Positions 12,935-25,283 of a DNA stretch of 64,000 bases are shown in pieces. The position numbers were made by a program, and so were the translations under genes. Source of the stretch: Macrosoma leucophasiata (lineage: Eukaryota > Arthropoda > Insecta > Lepidoptera > Hedylidae). Position 1 is the first letter of the stretch, and the number at the start of each line of letters is the position of its first letter. Location: assembly GCA_036365455.1 (NCBI GenBank), contig JAWQUS010000010.1, positions 21,872,501 through 21,936,500 on the forward strand, read 5' to 3'. The notes beneath the pieces were generated by a model. It searched no databases. It saw only the letters and a program-made list of their open reading frames with translations, and was not told the DNA's origin.

Positions 12935-13090
12935 GATAGGACAGCAGCATCCTGCGATACAATTAACGCCTGTGCGATCACTAATCCCCATGGCAAGCGT
13001 GGCAACTCTGCGTCATTCTTCCCGAAATGACGCGCAACCTTATTGCGAGCATCGTTGGGCAAGACTTTTGTCCAACAGTAGATGTTTTTC
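12935..13090 (+). mobile_element. Decayed LINE 3'-end fragment
   Basis: Contains blocks I recognise from the 3' region of lepidopteran non-LTR elements: CCTGTGCGATCACTAATCCC, then GCATCGTTGGGCAAGACTTTTGTCCAACAGTAG. A related, also decayed, fragment is at 47460-47720. The ORF across 12873-13172 joins RA sequence to this fragment and is not a gene. Confidence 0.5.
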
Positions 13091-13174
13091 GGCCAAAGTG
13101 ATGAAACATACGCGTTCTGTGATAATTATAAGCGCACATAAAATGCGTTTGCTGACTACCCGAAGAACTTGATT

Positions 13175-15490
13175 ACGCCCATCTTGTCCAATTAAAAAAA
13201 CCTACAAAACTCTGCATCGATAATTTTGAAATTCTTTCTATTGACATAATTATGATCCAACTAGAAAAACAAAGTTGTTCATCTGCCAAAATTAGGAGCA
13301 CTCAAAGTCATTAACGAAATACTCGTATTTTAATTACAATTGTTTGACATCGAATGTCTCTTGTAACTTGACCCAAACGACTTCGACGAATCGTACTGGT
13401 GCGTGCCAGAGTGCGATGAGATTTTAGATGTCTGAATTCTTACAACCGAGTACGAGATCGCTGGACGATTATAGGTCATTTGACTAGATCATTAAATTTG
13501 ACTAACAGTGAAAAAATGCAGTTCGAATGGAACTAAATAGCCGACAAGCACCGCGTAATCTATCTGCCGCTGAATAGAGGGGTTCCAAGACGAGAAGCGC
13601 AGTACAGAGAGGCGCTCCAAGTAGAGAGTAATAGCTGACCATAAAGTCTTCTGGCGTGGCAATACATCTTTATTTAGAACTCCGGTTGTTGTGTAGCTTT
13701 ATGGTGAACGTAGAGTTATCCGAACAGAACAAAACGAACGAAACGAATTTTAGAATTATGTTTATGAAATCTTATGGACCATCGTACACTTGCCCGCGTC
13801 GAATTGTTCGAATCAAGCAGAACACAAGAAATCCTAGACAAATTTGAATAACGTCCTCAGATTCTGTGCGGCTTATTCAGTCGACTCGACCGATGCACTC
13901 GCATTCTATCAGTTACGTACAACATAGCTAGACGCCAGTACTACTTACTTCTTCGTTATTTAAAAGAATGTACGAATCTTATTTAATTTCATTATTACAT
14001 AGTGACGAAGAGCTCTACAATCCAACACAATCATTAAAAATCCATCACAATTCACATGTAATTCAGTGCTAAAGGCATAAAGGAAACGATTTCTTCGGTA
14101 CGGTCAAATCTTTTGGTGTGGGAATCTGTGTGAGATCTTTTTAAATTCGATTTGTTCGACGCGTTCGGCTCAGAAAAGTGTGCGTTCACCTTTAGACTGC
14201 AGTATTCAGTAATTTTAGTGACCAATGTGAATTGTCGCAAAAAAGTCGCAAAGACTTTCATAGTATAAGAAACAACTCAACCGATTTCACGCCTCTAACA
14301 TGATAGCTTTAGCTCGTTAAATTGGAGGCTAGTCGTTTATCGAGCATAGAGAACTATAGTGTCTCATTAGGAAAATATTAACTGTTTATACCCTACATTA
14401 CGTACGAAATTAATTCCACTTGTGCGTAAAAAAGGACGCGCGAACGTGAGTGTTGAATATAAAATAAAGTATGTAGTATCTCTAAATCTTATCAAGAGAA
14501 CTCGGTTGTCCCTGAACTACTTTATCGAATAAAAATAATAGCTTATTATAGTCAAGGAAAACTATTCTTCGGCGGTCTTAATCAATGTTTATTAATTAAT
14601 CCATTATTTTTAATGACTCAATAACTTAGATATTATCGCAAAAACACAAAAATATTATTCAATTCTTATTATAGATTATGCCACATTTATAATTAAATAA
14701 ATAACAATAATAACTGTTGCTATAGATGTTTTATGTAAATATAGACATCTGACAATAAGTCATCCGCTTAATAAATCATTAGTTACATCGGATATGGGAT
14801 CACCATTAGGGGAATGCTCCTAAAATTAATTGGTATTTAAATTTGATCGCTTAATGTACGTTTTATTTCGGTAATGACCGACTATGAATACGTGGCTCTT
14901 ATAAAATTTACCGTTTCGTTATAATTAGGTTTTATGTGGCTTGGAAATCGTTTGTTATATTTGACAAAAGAAATATATTTACTTTGATCAAAGTGTTTCA
15001 AATTCCAAACGTTCTACGTTAGTGAAATAAGTACGTGCAATTCCATTTGATCGATATTCTTTGAAATTTGCATCAAAATATCTTATTATTCGATGAAAGA
15101 TAAAGTACAAAATTATGATATTGAAAAAAGAATTGAATTCTAATAATGGAGATGCGACATAGAGAAACACGGGCCACTGGCCGCGCGGGCCATATGCGGG
15201 CTTTCCCCTCTGTCAAAGTACAAGACCAAATGGTCCTATGCCTGTCGCCCAGATAATGAAAATGACAGTGAAATTGTTTATGTATTTTGTTAAAGTCAAG
15301 GTGTGAGTTTCATAGTAATAGACTATATTTTTAGTATTTTTATATTGTAAACGGGACTTAATCGCGTACTATTTTAATCGAAGTATTTACCTCGACACTC
15401 GACGTTTCGGCCGTAGTGATTTTTAGTGTCACACGTATTTCCCCCCGCAAAAAATTACTGTTTTGCATCGGTAATAAACGCTATGGCTAC
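13175..15490. other. Unannotated DNA
   Basis: No gene is seen. The segment 15340-15480 (TAAACGGGACTTAATCGCGTA and GACGTTTCGGCCG) resembles a repeat common in Lepidoptera, an inference from memory. The small ORFs at 13656-13847, 14052-14261 and 14988-15170 have no recognisable features. Confidence 0.4.
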
Positions 15491-15518
15491 TCCCCTCCTG
15501 TCCGCCGCGACTGGTGGG

Positions 15519-15713
15519 CTAAGTTGCTCTTCTTCTTCTATATTTAAGAGCTATGCTCTTGTGAAATAACCGCCAGCGTTCTCTATCCTGTGCTAACTTC
15601 TTGACATCCTGGTACGACACAACTTTTACTTTTTCCTTTACTTGGTCTATATAACTTCTTCTTGGTCTCCCTCTGCTTCTCTTTCCTTCAATTTTCCCTT
15701 CCATGATTGTCAT
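15519..15713 (-). pseudogene. RTE2 C-terminal domain
   Basis: Encodes the conserved RTE tail TIMEGKIEGKRSRGRPRRSY followed by DQVKEK and DRERWR. The upstream in-frame codons read RHDDYIM, the expected lead-in. They are fused directly to the middle of the RT by a deletion whose junction lies near 15735-15750. About a hundred or more codons that should sit between the palm and this tail are missing. Confidence 0.8.
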
Positions 15714-16975
15714 GATGTAATCGTCGTGTCGCGTCGTGTATCAACTTTTTGTATTTTTACATTATTTACTCTAATTGGGTCACTGGGTGGTGTTCCTTTT
15801 GAACATATCATAGTTTTAGTTTTACTGGTGTTGATTTTAATGTCAAATTTGTTGAACACTTTATTCATTTCATTTATGAGTATTTTCAAATCTGTTTTAG
15901 TTTCAGCCAGTGCCGCTATATCATCTGCAAACCTAATAAAAAATATTTTTCTTCCATTAAAAGTGACTCCTCCTTTTTCTGACTCAGTTATTCTTTTGAT
16001 AGCATATTCTACAAAGACATTAAATATTAATGGTGAAAGCGGACACCCTTGTCTTACCCCTTGTCTAATTCTTGCTCTTCTTTCTTCTTCTCCCACTTTC
16101 ACTATAGTCTCTTGCTCTTTGTTTAGTTTGTATATAATTTTCTTATCTCTATAATCCATCCCCGCGTTCTCCAGAATTTTCATCATTTTTTGCCAATTAA
16201 CTCTATCAAAGGCCTTTTCTAAATCAATAAATGCAATATGTGTATCTAAATTTAAGTCCATCCTTCTGTCAATCACGAGTCTTAAAGCCAAAATAGCCTC
16301 TCTTGTTCCTTTATTCTGCCTGAAGCCATATTGGTCAGATCCTAACAAGCTTTCGCTGAGCGATCTAATTCTGTGCTGGATTATTTTAAGCAATATTTTG
16401 GATGCTTGTGAAATGAGGCTAATCGTTCGATGCTCTTCACACTTGAGTGTGTTTCGTTTTTTCGGCAACATCACTATTCTACTTATTTCGAAATGTTTCG
16501 GTATATCCCCTGTTTCATACATAGTCTTTGTTAGGTTAAATATTTCATCCATTAATGGTTCACACACAGCATATTTTAAAAGCTCTATGTAAATTTGGTC
16601 GCATCCTGTCGCTTTCCCGTTTCGTATATTTCTCAATACTCTATCAAATTCTTCTCTCAATATAGTTGGTCCCATCTTTGCATCATCCACTAGGTGTACT
16701 TCTTCGATATCATCATCCCGTAGTCCTTGTCCATTATAAAGTTCTTCTATGTATCTTTTCCATCTTTCTGCGATGTCATTATTATTCATTAGTATCTTAC
16801 CATTTTCATCTAATACAGTTAATCCTTTTATTTTGTGTTCCTCGTCTATGTATTTAATTGCTTTATATGCTCTATCCATTTGTCCTTTATTAATATAATC
16901 TTCAATTTCTTCACACATTACAATAATTTCTCTTTCTTTAGCTTCTTTGCATTTAAGTATTATTTTGTTTGTCAA
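15710..16975 (-). pseudogene. RTE2 reverse transcriptase domain
   Basis: RT of a non-LTR element. In order: the linker after the endonuclease, NGKATGCDQIYIELLK, the block LPKKRNTLKCEEHRTISLIS, QYGFRQNKGTREA, motif A IAFIDLEKAFDRVNW, RQGVRQGCPLSPLIFNV, and the catalytic box RFADDIAALA (plus-strand bases near 15910-15930). The frame leaves the family sequence after QKVDT, where the deletion joins the C-terminus in another frame. The first codon is TTG inside a longer frame, not a real start. One in-frame TAA at 16988-16990 separates it from the endonuclease. Confidence 0.88.
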
Positions 16976-16987
16976 TCTTCTATATTT

Positions 16988-17935
16988 TTATTTACTATCT
17001 GTATCATTCTTATTTCTTATAAGTCTCCTATCTAACATTATTTGTATAATTTCTGGAGTGACCCACTTTTTTCTAGGCACAATTTTTTCTTTCTTTAAGC
17101 ATTCTTCCGCACTACTTTGCAAAATATTTTTCAGACTATTCCACCTATGCTCCACACTTTTTATATCTATATTCATTTCCTGTTCCTTTTTCTTGTTATA
17201 TTCTTTTAATTTGTCCCCCAGCTTATTACTGTATTGCACTATACTATTGCTCCATTTACCTTTCAGGCAATTAATATTAATCTTTTTCTCCCTATGTTTT
17301 CGCTTCATTTTCTTAATTTTAAAGTTGCATTTACACATCAGCAGGTTATGATCGGAGTACAGGTCAGCCCCTGGTAGTGTTTTACAGTTATTGACTTGAT
17401 TCCTGTGTTTATGTTTGATTAAAATATAGTCTATTTGATAACGTTCTAAATCACCCGGCATCTTCCATGTATAGCGTCTTCTTTTTGGATGCTCAAAAAG
17501 GGTGTTTAAAATAATTAAGTCATTTTCTTTGAAAAATTGTACTAATCTATCCCCTCTTCCATTCTTCTTCCCCAGTCCAAATTTTCCCACCACATCTTCA
17601 TCCAAACCCTCCCCGACTATCGCGTTAAAGTCACTCATTACAATTAGTGTATCTTTTTCTTTAACTGCGTCCAATACTTGATCTATCATATTATACATTT
17701 CTTCTATCTCTTCGTCTGGGTGACTGCTTTTTGGCATATAAACCTGCACAATAACTATATCCGTTGGCTCACATCTAATTTTCACTGCTGTGATTCTATC
17801 GCTAAGATGTATTGTATTCTCAACCTGATCTCCCCATTTCTTGTTTAATATTATTGCTGTTCCGTTCGACCCCTGGTTTCCTCCTGGTTTGGTTGCCGTA
17901 TTCAGGAAGAGCCCTTCTTGATCCCATTTCTTAGG
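16988..17935 (-). pseudogene. RTE2 endonuclease domain
   Basis: AP-endonuclease-like region of the same element. The first ATG is at 17785, but the frame is open further upstream to about 17935 (reading KKWDQEGLFLNTATKPGG, then LSDRITAVKIR). Visible family features are VQVYMPKS, the SDFNAIVG block (the usual GDFNA with S for G), YQIDYILIKH and the catalytic SDHNLLM near the end. The N-terminal block with the first catalytic residues is missing. A single TAA at 16988 stops the frame; the next codons, KYRRLTNKIILK, continue in frame into the RT. Confidence 0.85.
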
Positions 17936-18205
17936 CCTCGCCCTGTACTGGTACCGCTGCTGCTCCGTACCAGGGAATGCCTATTTAGTGGCGGCATTAA
18001 CTCGCCACGGCACAGAGTCGTCATTGGTCACTGTAGAATTTTTTAGGGTGATCCGTTCCACTCGACCATCCGCTACTGCCTGTTAACTCTGCCGCTGTTT
18101 GGTCGGGGACTGCTTATTCGGTATATTCGCAGCTAACCACCATATCTAGTGGCCGTTCACTATCCGCCACCTGTGACACCGTTGGTAGCCTGCAGCTCAG
18201 CCCCA
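17936..18205 (-). mobile_element. Probable RTE2 5' leader
   Basis: GC-richer non-coding stretch joined to the truncated endonuclease. It contains CACTAGATATGGTGGTTAGC, GCCGTGGCGAGTTAATGCCG and GGTACGGAGCAGCAGCGGTA on the minus strand. I take it as the element's 5' untranslated region fused to the endonuclease by an internal deletion. This rests on position and composition only. Confidence 0.4.
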
Positions 18206-18209
18206 ACAG

Positions 18210-18935
18210 TCAAGTTGCTCTATGAGATACTATTAACAAGATTAATAAATAGGCATAAAGAGTAAGTACTAAAAAGCCTTTATAGGCTTTTAGCATGTAG
18301 ACCCTAGGCCCCATAATTACTAAACTAGCCTTCGAAAAATGGCCTATGTGGCCACCATTGTTCTTATATACACACGCACACACATCATTGTAATCTAAGC
18401 TAAAGCTACGCTTAAATCTGTAGCAAGTCAATTCGCGCCAGTGAAACATAATTTCTGTTACCACTTTTATAGAAAGGCACAGTTAACCTGCATCACACGA
18501 TACTGTGATGCCAATGTGATGCTGTCAGATCAAAAGACATGTGATCTTTATCTGTCATTGCGTTGAAATGTTCCAAATTTAAATAAGCTTTCACATTCCA
18601 CCAACAGTTTAAAATTATTTTATCAACATTTAATGCCTCTTACCAATACACGCTCTGTAGAGGTAGAGTCAGTTAGAGCAAATCTCTACTGAGGGAAAGT
18701 AGAGCTATTCAGAAATGAATGAACTAAACTATTTTGCCGAGAAGAGCTATAAAAATAATTATTTTACTGATATTTAAAAACTCCAGGTAAGGACATAGTC
18801 ACTGATCAAATACAGGTTAATGATAATTTTCAGCGGCATCGTGTTTCTGTAAATGTTAAAGTACCTACATTAGGAAGGCCTTAGGAATCGGAATTTAGAC
18901 CTCTATGAACTTTATTCCTCGTTGCTGCTTTCATG
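18210..18935. other. Unannotated DNA
   Basis: No gene or clear repeat. The minus ORF at 18210-18464 is featureless. Confidence 0.45.
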
Positions 18936-18937
18936 GC

Positions 18938-19100
18938 ATAGAATAGAATAGATTTTTTTTATTCGGACTACAACACAGAAACACTAATTATAACATGTAA
19001 CAAATAATAAACAACATTAGACAATAATATAAGCAGTTTAATACAATAGACAGGTAGGTAAATAGACAAGTATGTCTCACGCATACAAAGTTTAAAGGTA
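18938..19100. repeat. Dispersed repeat with GAATA-type start
   Basis: Shares ATAGAATAGA, TTTATTCGGA, AACATGTAACAAATAA, AACAACATTA, ACAGACAGGTAGGT and GTATGTCTCA in the same order with 54951-55115. Family unknown. Confidence 0.65.
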
Positions 19101-19141
19101 AAAAACCCTTGCGGAGAAGCGGTTAAAATAAAATATATATA

Positions 19142-19422
19142 TTTTTTATGTAATGGAAGTGGCAAACAAGCATGCAGTTCACATTAATGTTAAGTGATGA
19201 CTGCAGCCTATAGACACCCACACAAAGACCGAGGTCAAAATGCAGATGCGTTACCACTCCTGAGGCCTAAGGTTACGCCTCTGTGCCGGAAATTACAGGG
19301 CTGTACATAACCACCTGACCGGAACACGATAGTGCTGAACACTACCATTTAGCGGCAAGTATATTAGGTAATGCGGTGGTGACTACGCCCGCGAGCTCGG
19401 TCACTGGAGCTCTACCACCAGT
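19142..19422 (-). mobile_element. RA retroposon, full length
   Basis: One of the best-preserved RA copies. A-tail on the plus strand is TTTTTTATGTAATGGAAG, and the 5' end is CTACCACCAGT at 19412-19422. The 7-bp stem-loop GAGCTCC/GGAGCTC near the 5' end is slightly altered. Confidence 0.9.
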
Positions 19423-19424
19423 AA

Positions 19425-20145
19425 ATATGTAATTTCCCTTGGAGTGCCAGCCTTTAAGCACATGCGGTCGCTATTTGAAACATCTAATAAACAAGATCTA
19501 ACCCTTATAGTTGGACAGAAGTCTCGTGATTCAGAGAAGCCTCAATGTTAAGCGAAATGTTTGAAGTTAGTTTGAAGAGGAATAGTTTAGCGTAGTCATG
19601 GTCGATAAGACGTTGACTATTATCTCGCTCGTTTCTGTTAGAAGTGAGTAGGCACTCCTTGTAATTCGTCTCGATCGTCGTAGATTGCTATGCAAATTCA
19701 GTTATACCATAATTAATAATATTTGTATTAAATCTTAGGTTTTGTTGGGTAGCGGAGTTCTTCTCAGTAGTGCCTGCACTTGGAACTCTGCTAAGTGAAT
19801 GACTATGAATATGACGAATAGATTTTTCATTTTCTTCTATGAAGGAATTGAAAAATTTGATGATTCTCGTATCGGTTAAATATTATTATTAAATTGGTAT
19901 TAATTAAGACCTATTGGATTATTATTATAAGTCATTCTCTCTAGGTAGCTTATAACCCGACAATGCAAAAGTGTCCTTGTAGATCAATTTGAAATAAATG
20001 ATTTTAATTTTGAATTTTTAATATTTGAAATATTTGGAATTACGTCATAAAAATGTTATTTCTTTTTTTATTTTCATCGAGCAATCAGCAAGTGCATTAG
20101 GCGGCTTTCAGCCTTCAGCCTAAATAATTGAACCACTGCCTAACG
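19425..20145. other. Unannotated DNA
   Basis: Nothing recognisable. Confidence 0.45.
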
Positions 20146-20262
20146 GCCAAATACTCAAACGGTATATAAATCTATGTGGGACTCAAAGTCTTCTGTCTTT
20201 ATAAAACACGTTCAAACGATAGAGATAGCGCACATTTGAGGGTTGCTTAGATCTGACTAAAA
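20146..20262. mobile_element. Decayed MITE-A copy
   Basis: Contains GGCCAAATACTCAAACG, then ATAAAACACGTTCAAACGATAGAGATAGCGCACAT, the reverse complement of the core of the intact copy at 54082-54218. One terminal inverted repeat has decayed. Confidence 0.6.
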
Positions 20263-20264
20263 TT

Positions 20265-21780
20265 AGCGACCAAATCATCAGTCTGTGAGTAACATTATGT
20301 TAATTAGCCTATTGAAACTACAAAATCAAACATGTTTCCAATACGAACGATTAGGATTAATTAGCATTAACATATTGAGATTAAATTAATACGCATATCA
20401 TTTAATCTGAAAGGAAAGTGAACTCAATAGAAAAAGGAAAAAAACGTTTTGAAAGAATTACAACTTGCAAAGAAGTTTGTACAATTATATTTCATAACCA
20501 GCTCGGAGCTTATGAGATAGAGTAGAATAACTAACTCTATGGTTTTGGATGCCGTTTTAATTATTTTAATGTAAGGCCTCCTAATTTCTGTCACAGACGC
20601 AAATCAACTTAGGTGTGGATGGAAACGCATCTGGACCTTGACCTCCGGTTTTTGTGTTCACTCACCATCCATCTCAACTACTTCATGTATTAAAAAAATC
20701 GAACATTTATCAATTAAATTATTTAAAAATTGATTTGAACGTTGCTTGTGATCGAGCTTTAGTATAAAAAATACTGTCGAGGCATGGATGTAAGCACGAA
20801 TACCCGACTTGTTATGTTTCTCTTCACTTTTATTTTCAAAGTACTTTTTTTTTCTTATAGAAACTAGAATTAACCTCAAACTGTAAAAGTTGATAAGTAG
20901 TTACGTACCTAAGTAGGCATCTATCAACTGTGATGGTAGTATGTATGTACTTTAAACAAGTCTAACTATTCTGCACTCTACTGACAAATCCAATGATACT
21001 ATGATAATACACTAATACAAATAATAAATAGCCTACGTGGTTTAGCTTCATTAGCGAGATTCAGATTCAGGTTGTCATCCATCACAGGTACATTGTAATC
21101 ATATGGTTATCATACATCACTTAAAAACGCATAAAACTACTATTAGTCCTTAAGACTGTGCAGTGTCTACTATGCAGTGTCAATTGAATCTGCATAGTAG
21201 TTATAAGTAAATTGCTAGGTGCCATTTACTCGCTAATCGTTAGTCAAGTTCTTTCAAGCTACTTCCCCGTTCTTAAGGAATTTGTACATTTGCTTAGGTA
21301 CCGTCCGCCTTATTTAAAATGATTGCATCGACCTTGGCTCTAGTTATAATAGCATAGTGACAAGTTCACGCGTAAAGCTAATAAAAATATATCTATATAA
21401 TTTATCACGTCTCGTAGGCGTCATCGTCTACGATTGCAAATGCATTGATGTAAGCATTTAAAAATAGATACCAGTATCTATTCGTTCATTATATTTCTCT
21501 AAAGAACAGCACATTTGCATATTCAACCACATTCTAAATCCGGGGTTTAACCGATACAGCGTCAACCCGACGGTAAAGCAGAAAACATACTATAGGACGC
21601 GTCCATCAGCTGCGGATGAAGACCATAAACTACCTATTAAATTTACTCTTTGCTGCGCTATCAGACGTCAGTCGTGTCCTTGAGCGATCAGACGTCCGAG
21701 AGTGACCTGGCTCTCTGGATGCTCTGATGATCTTCTGATGTGCAGTCAGAGAATATACCTACGCTCGGTGGTTTCTGCGC
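20265..21780. other. Unannotated AT-rich DNA
   Basis: No gene or clear repeat. The ORF at 20658-20879 (minus) is featureless. Confidence 0.45.
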
Positions 21781-21784
21781 CTAT

Positions 21785-21895
21785 TGCATTGCCAAATCTA
21801 CTTGCCGCTAGATTGCAGTGTTCAGCACTATCGTGTTCCGGTCAGATGATAACGTACATAACAGCTTCGGTGTAAGGAGTGGCAACGACTTTACA
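21785..21895 (+). mobile_element. RA internal fragment
   Basis: Matches the first half of RA: TGCATTGCCAAATCTACTTGCCGCTA, then AGTGTTCAGCACTATCGTGTTCCGGTCAG. The middle is decayed and the 3' end is absent. Confidence 0.65.
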
Positions 21896-22002
21896 TGAAA
21901 ATATCTCAAAATCTCTTTTATAAAACAGCCACTAAAATTTCAAGTCTTGATATTCAACACTGAACTTATCTTTCTACACTTTTATGTGACTGATGACTAA
22001 AT

Positions 22003-22082
22003 AACTATAATTAACAGTGAATTGGATGTATGCAGTTGATTGAACTATAATTAACAGTGAATTGGATGTATGCAGTTGATTA
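22003..22082. repeat. Perfect 40-bp tandem duplication
   Basis: The 40-bp unit beginning AACTATAATTAACAGTGAAT is present twice head to tail, at 22003-22042 and 22043-22082. Identity suggests a recent duplication or an assembly artefact. Confidence 0.9.
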
Positions 22083-22084
22083 CC

Positions 22085-23360
22085 TGCATACAACCAATTA
22101 TGTACTAGACACAACTTTGTGACAATTTATGATAACATTCCCTTTATCACTAAGCATCCCATCAGTTTTAACATCGCAACTTTATGCGAACAATAAGGAA
22201 CGAACAGATAGTTGCTCTTGCCAACACAATAAAGCTTATTGTCGGATAATAAACGCTTTCATGTGGATTGTATGTTCTTGGTGAGCAGTAATTGATGTGT
22301 GATGTTTGAGGAAACCTAAGTGTTAAGCTGAAAACGTTTAATGCTAATGTTAATTTTTTGTGGAGGTTAGGTCTATGATCTGAAACAAGGAACATACAAA
22401 TCTCAAACTGATGTAAAAATGGTATAGAATTCGGTAGCCTTGTTGTTGCAGGTGTCGTCTTCGGATCCACACAAATCCTACGCGGAATGATGCATATTGT
22501 TTTATATCCAATTTTTTTTCTATTTAATTCCAATCAAGTGTCTGAAATAGGTAAAACAATTTTAATTTGATTTTAAATTAATGTTATGCTATATACGTAC
22601 TTCCGGATGAACTTCATATCACTTTAGCGGTTTAAAAAATAACTTAATTAAAATGGTGTCCTACTTCCTACTATATACGTTTTATTTCAATATTTTTTAT
22701 ATATTCGGTTGTTAATATTTAATCGCAACAAATGGCCATCCGCTTCTACCTCAAGCCCGATTACATAAGCCTTTCTATTCGACCGTGATCTTGATCTCGT
22801 TATTCGATTACGCTGTCAATGCGATCGCGTGCCGGACCCAATCGATTGCGCGCGACTGACGCGACGAATCGCAATCAATTATAGTTATGTCATTCTGTTC
22901 TAATCAGTTATCGTAGTGTATTGTTAGGAATTCCTTGGATTCCGCCTTTGACTTGTATCTTTTGGAGAGTTCGTTTGTTGTGATATTATGATGAATCGTT
23001 AATTTTTATTTGTCAACAATTTTGTTGAATATCCTTACGTCTTCTATTCTTTTGTTTCTTTGTCCAATTCTGAAAAGATTCTCCCGTCGTTGTCGTCATC
23101 TCACTAGCCGTACTGAATTCATCGATAAATCTTCTTCTCTCTCTTCAGTTTGAAAGCCTGTCTGTGCCTATGTCCGACATCAGTTTACCTAAACTACATG
23201 CTACATCTATTAATTATACATATAACTACTAGTAATTAGAAATTATCGATTTATAGACTACAATCCGATAAAATTAGATGACTCACCAATTACTGCATTC
23301 AACTCAAGATATAATTATTTTTGTAAGTGTTCATTGGTGTACGACGTTCGTAATAAATCA
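22085..23360. other. Unannotated DNA
   Basis: No gene recognised. The GC-richer patch at 22740-22880 has several CGATCG/GATCGCG-like words but no ORF. The minus ORF at 22168-22533 (121 codons) has no recognisable features. Confidence 0.45.
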
Positions 23361-23364
23361 ATTT

Positions 23365-23962
23365 TTAGGGTTGCGTTCCTTAAAAGGAAAAAAGGAACCC
23401 TGTTCTTGTTCTGTCACAGCCAATTTGCTCCGAAACTACTTGACCGATTGAGTTGAAATATGATGAATATATGTAAATTGGTGACCCAAAGATGAACACG
23501 TTAAGTAAAATAATAAATTTTAAACAGGGGGGCCACTATAGGGTGGTAAATCAGAAAAAAAAAAAAAAAATCGTAAACTGTGTCGTGTGACATATCAAAT
23601 GAAAGAGGTTGTTGTCAACATCTCAAATATATTTTTTTTATAATTTTTGCATAAATATTTTTGAAGTTATTTAAGAAAAACGACGTAAATTGACCATCCC
23701 CCCCCCCTATCTCCGAAAATACTGAACTTAACATTTGGAAAAAAATGTGGGAAATAGTTCTTTGTCTATAGATTACTGGAAAACCTATACGAAGTTGGAG
23801 TATTCAAATTAAATCGAAAATTCTTAATAATATAACCCCCCCTGCCGGTACCACCGTAACCGCTATGTCCCTGCATTTTAAATCTGTAATATTTTCGAAA
23901 ATATTTATTTAAATTACAGAACCCTCACCACGCGAGTCAAACTCGCACTTGTCCGGTTTTTT
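23365..23962 (+). repeat. Dispersed lepidopteran repeat (GGGTTCCG to CTTGxCCGG type)
   Basis: Starts AGGGTTGCGTTCCTTAAAAGG and ends AACTCGCACTTGTCCGGTTTTTTT, with poly-C and poly-A runs between. The copy at 58082-58665 has the same start (TAGGGTTCCGTAGTAAACAAGG) and end (CGCACTTGACCGGTTTTTTT). This pattern is very common in moth introns; the mechanism of movement is not visible here. Confidence 0.7.
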
Positions 23963-23964
23963 TT

Positions 23965-25280
23965 TAAGATTTTACGACTATGTTCTCTTAAAAATTAACC
24001 CACACTTTCAAAGTAGTAGTCCGAGTAGATACCTATCTACGAAATAAATTATCCCTGATGTTCAATTATTATAACATCATGATAATTTGTGTATCTATCG
24101 GTTTCTAATCACAATCGGAAAGCTGATCTTTCAATTAAAACTCACCTCAATGTATTTCAACTACCATTAAATTTTAATTCATGTACAACCTATACAAATA
24201 CATTTTGAGACAAACGAGCTCGTCGCTCGCGGCGTATCGGGCTTGTCTTGATTGAAATTAATGCAATGTTCACACCTACGCGAAATTAGCTTCTTCGAAT
24301 GAACGTACCTAGCGGGTGAATTGCTATTGTCTTCTCTCTGTATCATGGTAATGCCAAATGGCAACGGTTCAGTTCATCTCATGAATAAATGTTAGAAGTA
24401 TATCTTTATTCGACATTCTATAATCATTCAACCTTGTAGCTACAATTCTATATTACTGGATAAAAGTTACATACCAAACGTACTATCAAATTCTTATCAA
24501 GTTTCATAGTTCCAGAACATATACGTATGCTATATCATTATTTCATATGTGTATCACACGGAGATAAAATAATTAGATATGGTATAAAAAAGTAATATGT
24601 GACCTGATGATGACGTACGGGCACAAACACATAAAACGTATACCTAGTAGCCCAGCATATCGTAACTCTTACGCTTTTTGTTTGATTTTTTTAAAAACAT
24701 ACTAACAGTAAGACGCAATATAAACTCGTTCGGGTTTTACCGTAAAATTTATAACAATAAGCAGGTACCTACAAAATTATATGTTTATACCTATATTAGC
24801 ACTTGCATCAATATGCGGTCCTTGTGTAGATGTCTATGCTGCAGTATTAACTAAACATAATCGTTAACCAGATGACTGTTGCAATATTAATTTAAAAATA
24901 CTCGGCTACCTTAATATCTTTAATCACGTAAAATACTACTGAAGTCGAGTATAAAAATGTCTATAATTCGATCACAAAAATTGCGTGCCTCAGCCTTATG
25001 AGTGAATATAGCCACTTTGAAATAATATCCATTATTCATAGTTTCATTGCCATATCCATCGTCACGTCATAAAGATATCGAGTCGAATCGATTTTGAAAA
25101 TCGATGCAGCCGATTTCGTTTCATTCCATAACAAAGTGAACCGAATTACCGTTAGGTGATATTAAATGAATCTATTTATTAGTTCATTGCATATTCATGA
25201 AACAGGTAACTTAATTTGGAACACATCGTTTACTTAAGATTTGAAATGTATTATGATTATTTGTATAATATAACTATCCC
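23965..25280. other. Unannotated AT-rich DNA
   Basis: Nothing recognisable. Confidence 0.45.
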
Positions 25281-25283
25281 GTT

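Larger units (their letters stand above)
15495..18205 (-). mobile_element. RTE2 non-LTR retrotransposon, decayed
   Basis: On the minus strand this element runs from a probable 5' leader (18205-17936), through an apurinic-type endonuclease region and a reverse transcriptase, to an RTE-type C-terminus. The 3' end near 15510 lies after a run of AAGAAGAAGAGCAAC. It has an in-frame stop, an internal deletion with a frameshift, and a missing endonuclease start. Both outer borders are estimates, and no TSD was found. Confidence 0.75.

Noticed and set aside
12873..13172. 99-codon plus-strand ORF
   Set aside because: Begins inside RA and continues through a decayed LINE 3' fragment.
16947..17351. 134-codon plus-strand ORF opposite the RTE2 endonuclease
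   Set aside because: Antisense shadow; its F/S/L-rich product is the reverse of a Lys/Glu-rich coding strand.
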